Origin: Rhynchopus euleeides
Taxonomy: Eukaryota > Euglenozoa > Diplonemea > Diplonemida > Diplonemidae
Direction: 5' to 3'
DNA: 64,000 nucleotides
Assembly: GCA_963210315.1 (NCBI GenBank)
Contig: OY723264.1
Span: 1,364,001 to 1,428,000, forward strand
The notes under the pieces were generated by a model, which saw only the letters and a list, made by a program, of their open reading frames with translations, had not been told where the DNA came from and did not search any database. The position numbers were made by a program, and so were the translations under genes. Each line of letters starts with the position of its first letter. The stretch's first letter is position 1. Positions 1 to 10,894 of the stretch are shown here, in pieces.

Positions 1-195
1 GCTGGGGTGCGCCTGCTGCCTGATTGGCCCCGGCACTCGGAAGCAGCATCAAGCATGCCGAACAGCAGCAGGGCGGGCCTGGCGGGGGCACTGCCTTGGT
101 GGCCTTGTGTTGGCCAGAGTGGGCGGATCAGGGTCCCCTGGCACGGCAGGTCAGCATCCTGCCCACCGTCACGCCGAGCCACCCCTACAACACGC

Positions 196-282
196 TCTCC
201 TGCACTTTATTGCACTTTACTGCATTTTACTGCACTTTACTGCATTTTATTGCACTTTATTTTATTTTATGTTTTTTATTTT
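196..282. repeat. Decamer microsatellite (TGCAYTTTAY)
   Basis: Tandem units of about 10 bp alternate TGCACTTTAT, TGCATTTTAC and similar, degrading to TTTTATTTTATG. The same 10-bp rhythm of T-tracts recurs at both ends of the hAT element (43487-43573 and 46470-46575) as TGTATTTTAT. Confidence 0.8.
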
Positions 283-396
283 TAAAATGCAGCATTTGTC
301 CAGCCTTGCCCCCCCCCCCCCCCCCCCAAGCCCTGGCTTGGGGGGGGGGGGGGGTCAGCCCAAGGACCCTTTAGGCCCTTTAGCCCCCAGCTGGGG

Positions 397-480
397 GAGG
401 GCCTGTGTGTACTGGATAGTTTAAGTGGCATTTACGATAATACCACTTTTTCAGTACCACTTTTTTGGCCTGTGCCCCTG
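397..480. repeat. Dispersed repeat, copy 1 (TACTGGATAGTTTA...TACCACTTTTT)
   Basis: The core reads TACTGGATAGTTTAAGTGG, then CATTTACGATAATACCAC and CAGTACCACTTTTTTGGCC. Close copies lie at about 1257-1338 and 1370-1432. The first CACGG palindrome sits between copies 1 and 2, so it probably landed inside a pre-existing local repeat array. Confidence 0.7.
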
Positions 481-544
481 TGGCCTGGCCAAGGCCCTGA
501 CCCCCCCTGAGCCCTGGCTTGGGGGGGTCCCTGTGGACCCCCTG

Positions 545-1235
545 CACGGTGGGATCTTGTAAATTTTACATGTAAAAATACCGATTTTTACATGTATTAT
601 ACATGTATAATACTTGCATGTCAACTATTATACATGTATAATACATGTATATGCCTGAAATATACATGTAAAATACATGTATATCAAGTAAAAATACATG
701 TATAATACTTGCATGTCAACTATTATACATGTATTTTTACTTGATATACATGTATTTTACATGTATATTTCATGCATTTACATGTATTTTACATGTATAA
801 TACTTGTCATGCAAGTATTATACATGTAAAATACTTGCACGACAAGTAAAATACATGTATAATACTTGCATGACAAGTAAAATACTTGCATGCAAGTAAA
901 ATACATGTATTTTACTTGCATGCAAGTATTTTACTTGTCATGCAAGTATTTTACATGTATAATACTTGCATGACAAGTATTATACATGTAAAATACATGT
1001 AAATGCATGAAATATACATGTAAAATACATGTATATCAAGTAAAAATACATGTATAATAGTTGACATGCAAGTATTATACATGTATTTTTACTTGATATA
1101 CATGTATTTTACATGTATATTTCAGGCATATACATGTATTATACATGTATAATAGTTGACATGCAAGTATTATACATGTATAATACATGTAAAAATCGAT
1201 ATTTTTACATGTAAAATTTACAAGATCCCACCGTG
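545..1235. mobile_element. CACGG palindrome element, copy 1
   Basis: The element begins CACGGTGGGATCTTGTAAAT and ends with its reverse complement ...AAGATCCCACCGTG. The body folds on itself about position 905/906 (ACATGT): the two sides are complementary across almost their whole length, and the left arm carries about one extra 30-bp unit. The arms are composed of small self-complementary words (TACATGTA, ACTTGCATG, ACTTGTCATGC) separated by AT-rich linkers. The flanks are CTG| and |TGG, allowing a 2-bp TG duplication. There is no coding capacity. The CAC terminus and 2-bp duplication suggest CACTA-type mobilisation, which is an inference. Confidence 0.85.
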
Positions 1236-1256
1236 TGGCCTCCGGCTGGGGGGGGG

Positions 1257-1463
1257 GCCTGTGTGGACTGGATAGTTTAGGTGGCATTTACGATAATGCC
1301 ACTTTTTCAGTACCACTTTTTTGGCCTGTGCCTGAGGGCCAGGCCAAGGCCCCCCTGGGTGGGCGGCCTGTGTACTGGATAGTTTAGGTGGCATTTACGA
1401 TAATACCACTTTTTCAGTACCACTTTTTTGGTTTACGATTTTACCACTTTTTTCTTACGATAA
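1257..1463. repeat. Dispersed repeat, copies 2 and 3
   Basis: Two further copies of the TACTGGATAGTTTAGG / CGATAATACCACTTTT motif lie in tandem, followed by a partial third (TTTACGATTTTACCAC, TTCTTACGATAATCATGG). Matching CGATAATACCACTTTT text returns at 5150-5235, so the 1.46-5.15 kb interval may be a larger insertion bounded by this repeat. Confidence 0.6.
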
Positions 1464-1613
1464 TCATGGTTGCATAGCGGCCGTTTTAAAAAATCCCTTG
1501 TATTTTGTGGACTTGCAAAAACGGCCGCTGATTTTCAGCATTTTAAAAAACGGCCGTTTTTTTTACAGTGTTTGACAGGCCGTTTTTTTTACAGTGTGTG
1601 ACAGGCGTGTGGG
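1464..1613. repeat. AACGGCCGTTTT hairpin cluster
   Basis: Four occurrences of CGGCCGTTTT or its complement, plus a direct repeat GGCCGTTTTTTTTACAGTG. The same AAACGGCCGTTTT motif recurs at 5022-5066 and GACGGCCGTTATG at 5131, so the two clusters may mark the ends of one old element of about 3.7 kb. The inverted match is too weak to prove this. Confidence 0.4.
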
Positions 1614-3243
1614 GTGTTCTCGCGATCGACGAATACCCTTCGGCTCTTCTATTGCTTCCCTTTCAGATTTGCACTAAAACACAGTTTCCTGGGAATTTTG
1701 TATGGGGCGTGGGTCAGCAGGCGAGATCCCACCACCAGGAGTGCCTCCCCACTGCAAGGGATACCCTGCAGCAAGCATTGTGAGCGCGCCTTCAAGTATG
1801 ATGCGAAGAGTTCAGACTTCGTGGACCACTTTGACGGACCGCGCCATATCAAGAAGAAGAAGAACGCAGCGTTGAAAGTGCAGAGCCAGGGAAACAGCTG
1901 GCGCTGTCGGAGTGCGATACCCTCAGTGGCAGGCTTGCAACTTCGGATCGCCTGGGGTGCGTTGTTCACCGGATCACCGGCTGGCATGGTGCATGATCAA
2001 GAAGTGTGTCCCGAGGAGGGGCTGAACATGGTTGCGGCCAATCTAGGCACGTGTGTCGTGGATGACCGTGCAGGCAGAGGTGGGCAGGTGTCGCTCACTG
2101 GCATCAGGGCTCTTCCGACAGAGCTTTCCCTTGATCTCGGCGACAGCACCCCGGATGAGAAGGACACCGTCTTCGCTGATTTCTTCCCGAAGGCACGGGC
2201 GATCATCCCGGGCAATATGCAGCACCAGCTGGATGGGTTCACGACCGCACTGGCGCTGAAGGATGTGCTGTGCCACATCTCTGACGCAGCTGAGAGGGAG
2301 AAGCAGGCGAGCAAGACGGCACCACCGGCCGTGCGATCCCGCTTCTCTCCGACACACACTACCTGCACCGCTTGAGTGGATCTGCACCTTGCACCACGTC
2401 CCCGGGCATTTATACAATCTTCCGGGCCCGCTGCAGGACAGCGGCCCTGCTACGTGTGCGTCGCTTCTGCGGTTGGCAGAGATGCCCACGAAATCGCTGG
2501 GCTCGAGTCCCACCTGCAGGCCGCCGTCCGCCTGACGGCACCCCTCGCATCGCTGCTCCAGAAGTACTGCGATGCGCAGCTGGGTGTGCCAACGGCGTGC
2601 CCCTGTCGACGCAGTGTACACCGACATTGAGAATGTCATCGAGAAAGTGTCTGAGGTGGGGAAGTACGACCCCCCAGTGCCCCTGGCAGGGGAGCTGGCC
2701 TGGGCTGGCGACCGCATGCGCAGAAGGTGGGACGGCACGGAATCAGGGAAGTCCTTCTGGTTTGCGGTCCGCCGTCTGTGCCCGAGCGCGTACGGCCGCA
2801 TGAGTCGTAGGGGTGTCAGAACTCCGGTGCCACCTCCCCTCTGTTTCGGGGAGGTCACGAGCAGGGCCTGGGTGATCTACGACGAGGCCACCACGTTCCG
2901 AGGGTGTGCTGGATTTCTGGGACAACCCGGGGGCGAACCGGGCTGCTACACTCCTCTCTGCTCTCGGGTGTCTGCTGCTTGTCGAGCGACAGGCAGGGCG
3001 GAAGCCATTTTTCTTTGTACAGTCGACCAGGGTGTTCGCTATCTCCCACCTTCCTCAGAGACTGTGGGAGAAAGGGGTAAAATTGCCGCCTCAATTTTTT
3101 TTTCGCGCGCGCGAAATCGTGCAACATCGGCCCCTCAGACAAATTGCTTCAAGGGTCCAGACCAGGGTACTATGTATGTTTGGCGCAAGGGGCCTATTTC
3201 GCGGTTCGCGGCTGCAAAATGGAGGTTTTGCGGCAATCAGTGA
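1614..3243 (+). pseudogene. Decayed gene remnant, possibly transposase-related
   Basis: Overlapping open frames on the plus strand, about 1614-2375 and 2572-3243, have ordinary amino-acid composition but no single frame covers the stretch. Near 1775-1850 a zinc-finger-like pattern (CSKHCERAF...DHF...RH) followed by a lysine cluster resembles the small DNA-binding fingers of some transposases. The later part (YDPPVPLAGELAWAGDR) is not recognised. No catalytic motif is seen. The location between matching repeat clusters suggests the coding remains of an old mobile element. An eroded host gene is the alternative. Confidence 0.3.
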
Positions 3244-3272
3244 GTACTTCGGGAGTTGGTGACAGGGTTCTG

Positions 3273-4408
3273 AGTTGGTACCGTACTAGGTACTACCACC
3301 CGGTACCACCCCCAACATTGGAAATCCAGACTTGGGTCCCAGCCCAAAATTTTTCAGAAATTAGGAATTTCCGGATGAATTCCAGCCAGCAGTGTGGTCA
3401 TTTTGCTCTGGGAGATGAGTTTTTGGCCACTCAAATTTTTTCAGTCCTCACGACGAAATACCACAAGCAAATATGACCGACTCAAAATCTGAAAAAATGA
3501 AAAATCCGAAAAATTATTTTCTCGAAAAAAGTGGGTTCGTGGGTTTCGTTTTTCCCCACAACCCCGAAAAAAAAATTTGGAATTTTTTTTCAGATTTTGG
3601 ACTTTTTTCAGCAAACTGATTTTTTTTTTTTTTTTTCCCGCGTATCCGTCAGGTGGACCACCGGGTGGGGAGAGATCCGGTGTGAGGCACTTGGGTCCGT
3701 CCAGGTGGGCAGGGGGAACCTGGGGGCGGGGGGCCTCAAAACCCGTCTACCAGTGCCGCTTCTAATCTCGTCGGTCTTGTCCCAACCACCACCAGCCAGC
3801 CCAGAACGCCCTGACGCTGCGACCTCGTCGATTTTTCCGTTTCGCCCATCCGCCCAACTCCGCCAACCCAACCAGCCCTACCCTTTCTCCCAGTCAGGGC
3901 GGTACTCACACGAGCGGCAAAGCGCTGGGGGAGGGGGGGGGGGGACATCAATAGGGGAGGGGAGGGGAGGGGGGAGGAAGGGGGGGGGGGTTATGTTGTT
4001 TCTAACCCAGACCTGCTGTGCAGAGCCCGGGGGAGGGGGTGGCCAGCCCCTGTCTAACCATTCACAACGGCCACCTGCACACATCTATGAAAGGGGGGGG
4101 GGGGGAAGGTCCCGGGGGGGGGGGGGGTGGTGGGGGTGGGGACGCTGCTCCGCCTACTCGCCCCGCTCCACCTCCGTCTGCAGCTTGCGCATGTAGACGC
4201 GCATTTTTTTTGGTTTTACTTTTTGGGTGGTCCATATTTACGTTGGGAAACCTGAAAAATTCTCGAGTGGCCAAAAATTCATCTCCCAGAGCAAAATGAC
4301 CCCACCACGGTTCGGAAAAATTCCGGAAATGCTAAATTCGCGAAACCAAAAATCGCGATTTTGTGGTACCAGGTGGTACCGGGTGGTACTACCTAGTACG
4401 GTACTAAA
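3273..4408. mobile_element. Inverted-repeat element with GTACCGTACTAGGTA ends
   Basis: The left end reads TTGGTACCGTACTAGGTAC and continues TACCACCCGGTACCACC. The right end is its complement, ...GGTACCGGGTGGTACTACC then TAGTACGGTACTAA. Similarity continues inward: text around 3355-3440 (GTCATTTTGCTCTGGGAGAT) reappears inverted around 4255-4330. The interior is G-rich or C-rich low-complexity sequence without a convincing gene. A target-site duplication could not be fixed. It looks like a non-autonomous TIR transposon. Confidence 0.6.
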
Positions 4409-4532
4409 TCAGATCACTGTTGGTGACGAACCCAAAACAGGATCACGGGCCGTCGACGATACCCGTTCTCGAGAAGGAAGGGCACGGTCACATGCGCTCG
4501 TTAGTTCCTGTTGGACAGACTTCACAGGTCAC

Positions 4533-4590
4533 AGGGGGGTCTGGGGGGCGGAGCCCCCCAGCCGCCGGAGGCCACGGTAGTGAACATTTG
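4533..4590 (+). repeat. GGGGGGCGGAGCCCCCC hairpin repeat, copy 1
   Basis: A short unit reads GGGGGGTCT, the perfect hairpin GGGGGGCGGAGCCCCCC, then AGCCGCCGGAGGCCACGGTA and GTGAACAT. Nine copies are visible in the window (4533, 28596, 28754, 33724, 33899, 39789, 52272, 63590 and 63757), in both orientations. Confidence 0.85.
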
Positions 4591-5009
4591 TCAGCCTCGT
4601 CCCCGAGTCCGCTTCATAGTCGAACACCACATACCGACGGTCCCCAGCAGGTTCAGATCTCGCTTCTTTGGGTTATTTCCGCTCCGTGCGAAGTGTGGTG
4701 GTATCAATTTGTACGAGAGGGTGCTGCCCTTCTCCTTCAGAACCCCTTCCCACCTGAGGCAAAAATTTCCGAGAAACTTTTTTTATTTAATTTCTCCCCC
4801 TTGGGAGAAATGCCGGGGAGAGAGGTGGGAGAAGGGTTTTCCCAGAATCTTTTTTTTAACGAAATAGGACCCTATTTCTCCCCGAGCGAACGCCCTGCAG
4901 TCGACAGAGAATCGCAGTGCCCAATGTCATGTGCAGGCAACAGGGAGTTGTCAAGTGTGTTTCCTCAGCTCGGTACGGTAAGCAGGAGGCGAATCTCCAA
5001 AGGAAAATA
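4591..5009. other. Intergenic, no gene recognised
   Basis: Between hairpin repeat copy 1 and the next CGGCCG cluster only short overlapping frames are present. A duplicated-looking AT-rich element (TTCTCCCCCTTGGGAGAA) at about 4791-4808 can form a hairpin. Nothing else is recognised. Confidence 0.5.
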
Positions 5010-5235
5010 GGAGGGGGAAAAAACGGCCGTTTTTTCGCCAACAAAACATGAAAACGGCCGTTTTTATATTTCGGTAGCGGGAACTGAGGTAGTGAATTCT
5101 CAGAAAATCCACTCCCTCCATGACGGCCGTTATGACACTATGGATAATACCACTTTTTTCTTACGATAATACCACTTTTTGAAAAGTGGTATTATCGTAA
5201 AAACCCCCAGAAAAAAGTGGCATTATCGTAATTAC
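5010..5235. repeat. CGGCCG cluster and perfect 19-bp-stem hairpin
   Basis: AAAACGGCCGTTTT occurs twice (about 5022 and 5054) and GACGGCCGTTATG once. At 5161-5200 the text TTACGATAATACCACTTTT is followed after two bases by its exact complement, a 19-bp-stem hairpin. This is the same CGATAATACCAC word as the repeats at 0.4-1.46 kb. Confidence 0.75.
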
Positions 5236-6413
5236 CCCAATCTTTTGTATTAGCGCCTTCAGCCTTGAGACATGAAGTGTGCCTCAGCAAAGGTCGTTCG
5301 GAGCTGGTTTTAACAGCTTGCTGGACAAAAGGGCGTTTTGTTCTACCATTCAGCGGAAGGAGTTATACGACTTCCCGGGAGGGGGGGGGGGGCAGGGGGC
5401 GTGAGGGTGTGTTGTATTTTATTTTTTGGTTTCGTGGCCTAGAAATCAGGCCGGGATTTTCTTTTGCTGTGCTTAACCCCATGATGTTTTACCCAACACA
5501 ACTCCACATGCCAACAGCCATCAGGGCTGCAGAGTCTAGGGGAGGAGGGCATTCACGGTAGAGGCGGGGGGTGGTATGTTGTACTACTATAGTATGGCCC
5601 GTCATGGCTGCTGTACACACTGTTGTAAAAAGAGAAAGCAGAAGTCCGTTCTTTAGTTGCACTGGCGTCAAACTGTCGATCTGAATCTGGATTGAATATT
5701 AGCGACGATGTTTGGTGCGGCTGGATGCATTGCCATTCCCCAACCTTCTTGCTCGAGAGGCGGGCGGGCGCCAGCAGGGGGTAGACCACGTGAGGGGGCC
5801 TGACAACTCTCCTGGCGGACGGGGCAAAACAAAAGAGACGTCACCCCCCTGCTCGCTTCCGCATCACCCAAAAACATCAGTGGCGGCGCCGTCTGAGTTG
5901 GGGCCCACCCACCTACGCACACCAACCCCGACTGCAGCCCAGGTTCACCCATTCAGCGCCCCTTTAGCTTGGCAGGGCTGCAGCGGGAAGGGCGCGCGCG
6001 TGTGTTGATTCTGTGATTCTGTGATAGACGGGAATGCTGCAACACTCAGCGAAAACCATAAAATCATTCAAAAAATAACATCCGAAGGCATGATGTCCCC
6101 CGACCCCCCCCCCCCCCCCCTGCCCCCTCATTCCCTACCCCTCCCTCCCTGGCGGGCTTGGCGGATCCAGAACAGGGGATCTCGGGCATTGCAGCTGATT
6201 GCAAATGATTGCTTCTTCAAACATGAAAGACGAATACACGACACACCCACGACCACACCCAGGCAACCCAACCCACTTTATACACACGGCGGTCTTCCCA
6301 AAGGCCTTCTGTCAGGGAGAACGAGTGGGTGAGGCAACTGTCCCCCTTCCCCCTCGCCAGCCCAGGGTTGCCTGCACGGGTCGCGTGGAACGCCCGAAGC
6401 CTGTGCCGTTGCG
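5236..6413. other. Intergenic region upstream of the SNARE gene
   Basis: About 1.2 kb without a recognisable gene. It contains G- and C-homopolymers (about 5380 and 6104). The short frames seen are not conserved-looking. The part next to 6414 presumably holds the SNARE gene promoter, but no TATA box or other element could be assigned. Confidence 0.5.
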
Positions 6414-7499
6414 ATGAGCACCTTCCTTGAGGCAAAGGAGGCGTTGACCGAGAGCTTGACAGAGCTTGAGAGGAGGAAGGCAACAGTGCAGAGGTCAGGT
6501 ATGGACTGCCGGGGGGGGGAGGCATTGGTTTGTTCGCAAATGGTGGCACCTTTGCTTGAAAAAAAATAAATTATGTTTGTTCAATTTCTAACAAAACAGC
6601 TGTCTGTAAAGTGCTCCAACCAGCAACACCACCACCACCACAGCCGGCAAGGTCGGGACAGCCAATGACACACCTCAGCTCCGCGAGAGGCTGCGCCAGG
6701 CAATGGCAGAGGCGAAGGAGAGCATGACGCAGGCCAGCTCTGACCTGCGCCGCCTGAAGCGTCAGGCGGGCAAAGGGACGAGTGAGATGGACCAAGCCAG
6801 CCTGATGGAGCAGAAGGTGCTGCAGGCCATTGCGGGGTATAAGAGCATCAGCCAGGAGGTGACGCGGCAACAGCAGCAGGCGGCAGCAAGCGCCGCACGC
6901 CGCGACGAGGATGAGGATGATGCGGAGGAGGACGAGCACCTGCTGGGGGTCGACCAGACCTTCATTCGGCGTGTGGAAGAGGTGGATCGCAACAGGGCAA
7001 TCGCGTCGCAGCGCCAGATGGAGATCGAGGACATCGAGCAGACTGTGGTGGAGGTGCACGAGACATTCCGTGCCGTCCAGGAGCTGGTGAACGACGGGAC
7101 TGAGCAGCTTGAGCTCATTGAGACAAATGTTGACAGGGCGGCGGGCAACATTGAAGACGGCAACAGGCAGCTGCACAGGGTATGTCGTTGTGAGGGCTGC
7201 CATTATCCTGAGGACAGCCAGTCAGAACATGAGAGGCTGGGCTGCTGTGGGTGGTGGCATGGCGGGGGTGGTGCCTGCGATTTCCGGTGTTGCAATTGCT
7301 TGGGGCTGTTTCCCCACACTTACCGCCTGCCTTTGACTGCCATCTGGCCGCAACACTGGCACTCGCACGTGTGACAACAACACCCACACCACAGGCCGAC
7401 ACATATGGGAAGCGCTCCCGCAAGCTGAAGTGCTGGCTGCTGTTCTTCTCCCTCATTGCTCTTGGCATCATCATCCTGTGGGTGTCTGGCAAGCTCTGA
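6414..7499 (+). CDS. Syntaxin-like SNARE protein, three exons
   Basis: Predicted join 6414-6498, 6644-7179, 7395-7499, giving 241 residues. Both introns (145 and 215 bp) are GT...AG and begin GTATG; the reading frame is kept across both joins. The product is hydrophilic and helical, with an acidic run (DEDEDDAEEDE, about residues 110-125), then a t-SNARE coiled coil (about 141-207, with IETNVDRA near the end), a basic linker (GKRSRKLKC) and one C-terminal membrane anchor (WLLFFSLIALGIIILWV) ending SGKL. This is the tail-anchored layout of Q-SNAREs, which drive vesicle fusion. The protein is shorter than classical syntaxins, so a full Habc domain is doubtful. The usual zero-layer glutamine appears to be glycine (ELVNDGTEQLELIE against family pattern LVESQGEMIDRIE). 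Assignment as Qa rather than another Q class is uncertain. Confidence 0.85.
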
Positions 7500-8998
7500 T
7501 GAAGGAGGTGCGTCTCGGACGAGGGTGAAGGGCACGCACATTCAGGTAGCTCAAGATTTGATCTACCCACTCACCCATTTCGCGCGCACATGGGTTTTTG
7601 TGGCACTGGCTTCCGTGCGGACATTGGGTGAGTGTGCTTTCTGCTTTTTCCAAAACATTGCATTGATGTTTTTGCCCTGCTTCCTTCTTCTGTGTGATTA
7701 TTTGCTGCACGGGACAGAACGCGCGCCTTTGGTGCGCTGTACACTCAATACTCCTTACGCATGCGCGCAGGCCAGGCGAGACGATGTCACGCCGTGGAGA
7801 TTTCCTGCGCCCCTCCCGCACACCCTGGCCCCCTTGCCCCCCAGGGTTCCGGTGGACCCCCGTGCCTGAAGAGCGGCTCACGGGAAGGGGGGTTACGCTG
7901 GGCACACACAGAGCCCCTCCTGACACCCCCACCCGTTCGCCACCCAATAGCCGTCTTCTCGACACCCCGGGAAAGATTTGCTTCGTAACAATTGGTGTAC
8001 CGTGTGCGTGGGCGGGGGGTGGGGTTGGGGTGGAGGGGGTGCTAGTGCTCGTTTCTAACTGTCCGACTAGCCTCCGTTGCCAATTTTTTTTGCCTCTTGA
8101 ACGAAACCGAAGGGTGGAAACAGCGTTTGTGCAAAAGGGCTATTATATTCCGTCCGTGTGGTGTGCCCCCCCCCTCGCGTGCTTCCCTGGAGACAGTGTG
8201 GGTGTGCATCATCAGAGTTTACTCGGTGTGCTGAATACCCTCCGCGAATAAACAGGCCTAACGTGCGTGTATGTGGTGCGTCTTGCCGCGGGTCTGAATG
8301 GGAGGGGTTTACTGATGTCGCTGCCCCCCGAGCGACCGACACCACTTTCCAAAAGATCCACGCCACGGCACCTCGTTCCCAAACAACGCAACATGTGCTG
8401 CTCTCAGGCTGGCCACTGCCCGCTAGTCCTGCCCCTGATGATAATCTGACTGTCCCGTGCTCCAGGCACATGCCACCGGCGGATGGACTCTATGGATTTT
8501 TGAAGAGCCCAAGCTGCCTTCTCCAATGTGGGTCTGCCCCATCACTGCCCCGCCCCAGCAGTGTTCTTTTGTTGATAACGAAAACATTCCGAGACTGCCA
8601 GATCTCGAAGCCCCAAAGCCAGCATGTGTGTGTGCTGCGAATTTATGTTGAGTTCTGTTTCTGTTCTGATCCACACACAATGAGTCGGGGGCGGGTGGGG
8701 GGGCGGCGGGAGGGAGTTCCCAGCGGCAACTGGGTCAACCCAACAGGGACCTCAGACAGGCAATGTGTAGGCTTGCGTTTGCATCCCCGAAAGGTTGCGG
8801 CTGCACCCAATGATTCAGATGAAGTGGGCTTGCAGGAGAGGTGTGCTGAAAGACAGAGAGATAGTGAGATAGAGAGAGAAGTAATGGTGGGTCGAACTCT
8901 CATGCCGTCGTCGCCCTCCCCACATCGCCCCCCCCCCCCCCCCCTCGATCATCTGTGCCCCGGAAGACAGTACGGACGCGCTGGGTCCGAGTGGCGAG
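7500..8998. other. Intergenic region, no gene recognised
   Basis: A plus-strand open frame over 8158-9048 has composition and codon pattern unlike the real genes here and no recognisable domain. GA-rich microsatellite sequence (AGAGAGATAGTGAGATAGAG) lies at about 8856-8880 and a C homopolymer at about 8928-8944. Confidence 0.5.
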
Positions 8999-9670
8999 AT
9001 GGGGCGGGCACCTACAACTCTGTGTGCAGGGTCAGAAGAAGAGATTGAAGGTGAAGTCGAGGATCACGCACCTACAAACACTGCTTCCACTCGGCATCCG
9101 GACCTGCTCCTGTCTTCCGTTCAACAACCGGGCTCCGCCCTTCCTTCCAACACACACGAGCACCATGTTACAGCCCCGATGGACGAGGCTTTGCTGCCCC
9201 CCCCCCCCCCCGCACCTACAGGTGAAGGTGCTACTGATGCTGCGGATACATCTTCACGGGCAGTTTACTCCTGCCCTAAATGTCACAGCACGGTCACGAA
9301 ACAGGGAACGCCATTCACTCAGGCGGGCGTCGCCATTCACCTTAGTAAGTGTCGGCGCCGTACACCACGTCTCAGCCTTTCTGTTCAACACCCTGCACTT
9401 GCACAGACATTGGACCACGACCTCCCTTTGACATGTATCTCTCAAGAACCCGTGACGATCCTCTCGACGAGTTCATCCCAACATCGGTTCGTGTGCCACA
9501 TTTGTGGCTCGACCACAAATAGTTCTTGTGTCCCCTTTAAAAGTGAATGGGCCCTGAAGATGCATGTACTCAGCCACACACGTGACGACGTCGTCTCGGT
9601 TGATGAAGCTTCATCTGACTCAGAACAGCCTCCGCGCAAAGCTCCGCGCCATTCGGTCAGAAATGCTTAA
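8999..9670 (+). CDS. Protein with two C2H2/C2HC-type zinc fingers, unrecognised
   Basis: ATG at 8999 gives 223 residues. Two finger-like motifs are visible. The first is CPKCHSTVTKQGTPF followed by AGVAIHLSKC (about residues 92-118), with a final Cys in place of His. The second is CHICGSTTNSSCVPF followed by WALKMHVLSH (about 165-193). The rest is Ser/Thr/Pro-rich with a short basic tail. No catalytic domain follows: the frame stops at 9670 and a nested transposon starts 100 bp later. Widely spaced fingers of the 'GLAxHLxxC' kind occur at the N-terminus of site-specific non-LTR retrotransposon proteins, so a 3'-truncated LINE remnant is one possibility; a small host zinc-finger protein is the other. 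Confidence 0.45.
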   Translation: MGRAPTTLCAGSEEEIEGEVEDHAPTNTASTRHPDLLLSSVQQPGSALPSNTHEHHVTAPMDEALLPPPPPAPTGEGATDAADTSSRAVYSCPKCHSTVTKQGTPFTQAGVAIHLSKCRRRTPRLSLSVQHPALAQTLDHDLPLTCISQEPVTILSTSSSQHRFVCHICGSTTNSSCVPFKSEWALKMHVLSHTRDDVVSVDEASSDSEQPPRKAPRHSVRNA

Positions 9671-9786
9671 ACTTTCTCTCGCCTCTTACGGTATGCGGGG
9701 TCCATACGACCCTCAGGGATTCAGCGCCCTTGCCATGCATAGCTGAAGTTGGGGACTCCCCCCCCCCCCCCCTAGGGGGGGTCAAA

Positions 9787-10894
9787 CACGGTGGGATCTT
9801 GTAAATTTTACATGTATAACTACAAGTATAATACATGTATTATACATGTATAATACTTGCATGTCAACTATTATACATGTATAATACATGTATATGCCTG
9901 AAATATACATGTAAAATACATGTATATCAAGTAAAAATACATGTATAATACTTGCATGTCAACTATTATACATGTATTTTTACTTGATATACATGTATTT
10001 TACATGTATATTTCAGGCATTTACATGTATTTTACATGTATAATACTTGTCATGCAAGTATTATACATGTAAAATACTTGCATGACAAGTAAAATACTTG
10101 CATGCAAGTAAAATACATGTATTTTACTTGCATGCCAGTATTTTACTTGTCATGCAAGTATTATACATGTATTTTACTTGTCATGCAAGTATTTTACATG
10201 TATAATACTTGCATGACAAGTATTATACATGTAAAATACATGTAAATGCCTGAAATATACATGTAAAATACATGTATATCAAGTAAAAATACATGTATAA
10301 TACTTGCATGTCAACTATTATACATGTATAATACATGTATATGCCTGAAATATACATGTAAAATACATGTATATCAAGTAAAAATACATGTATAATACTT
10401 GCATGTCAACTATTATACATGTATTTTTACTTGATATACATGTATTTTACATGTATATTTCAGGCATTTACATGTATTTTACATGTATAATACTTGTCAT
10501 GCAAGTATTATACATGTAAAATACTTGCATGACAAGTAAAATACTTGCATGCAAGTAAAATACATGTATTTTACTTGCATGCCAGTATTTTACTTGTCAT
10601 GCAAGTATTTTACATGTATAATACTTGCATGACAAGTATTATACATGTAAAATACATGTAAATGCCTGAAATATACATGTAAAATACATGTATATCAAGT
10701 AAAAATACATGTATAATAGTTGACATGCAAGTATTATACTTGTATTTTTACTTGATATACATGTATTTTACATGTATATTTCAGGCATATACATGTATTA
10801 TACATGTATAATAGTTGACATGCAAGTATTATACATGTATAATACATGTATATACTTGTAGTTATACATGTAAAATTTACAAGATCCCACCGTG
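9787..10894. mobile_element. CACGG palindrome element, copy 2 (A)
   Basis: Same ends as copy 1 (CACGGTGGGATCTTGTAAAT and complement) but longer, 1,108 bp. A block of several hundred bases of TACATGTA / ACTTGCATG words is repeated (the text at about 9895-10075 returns at about 10345-10525), so the palindrome has grown by internal duplication. The flanks are TCAAA| and |AATGCC, giving a 2-bp AA duplication. There is no coding capacity. Confidence 0.85.

Larger units (their letters stand above)
1..544. other. Intergenic, repeat-rich, no gene
   Basis: No credible coding region is seen. The stretch holds a decamer microsatellite (about 196-282), facing C and G homopolymers around 309-352 with AGCCCTGGCTTGG between them, and one copy of a dispersed motif described separately. 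The small open frames here are low-complexity. Confidence 0.6.

Noticed and set aside
8158-9048. 296-residue plus-strand frame before the zinc-finger gene
   Set aside because: No domain, inconsistent codon use and overlap with the better-supported frame starting at 8999.
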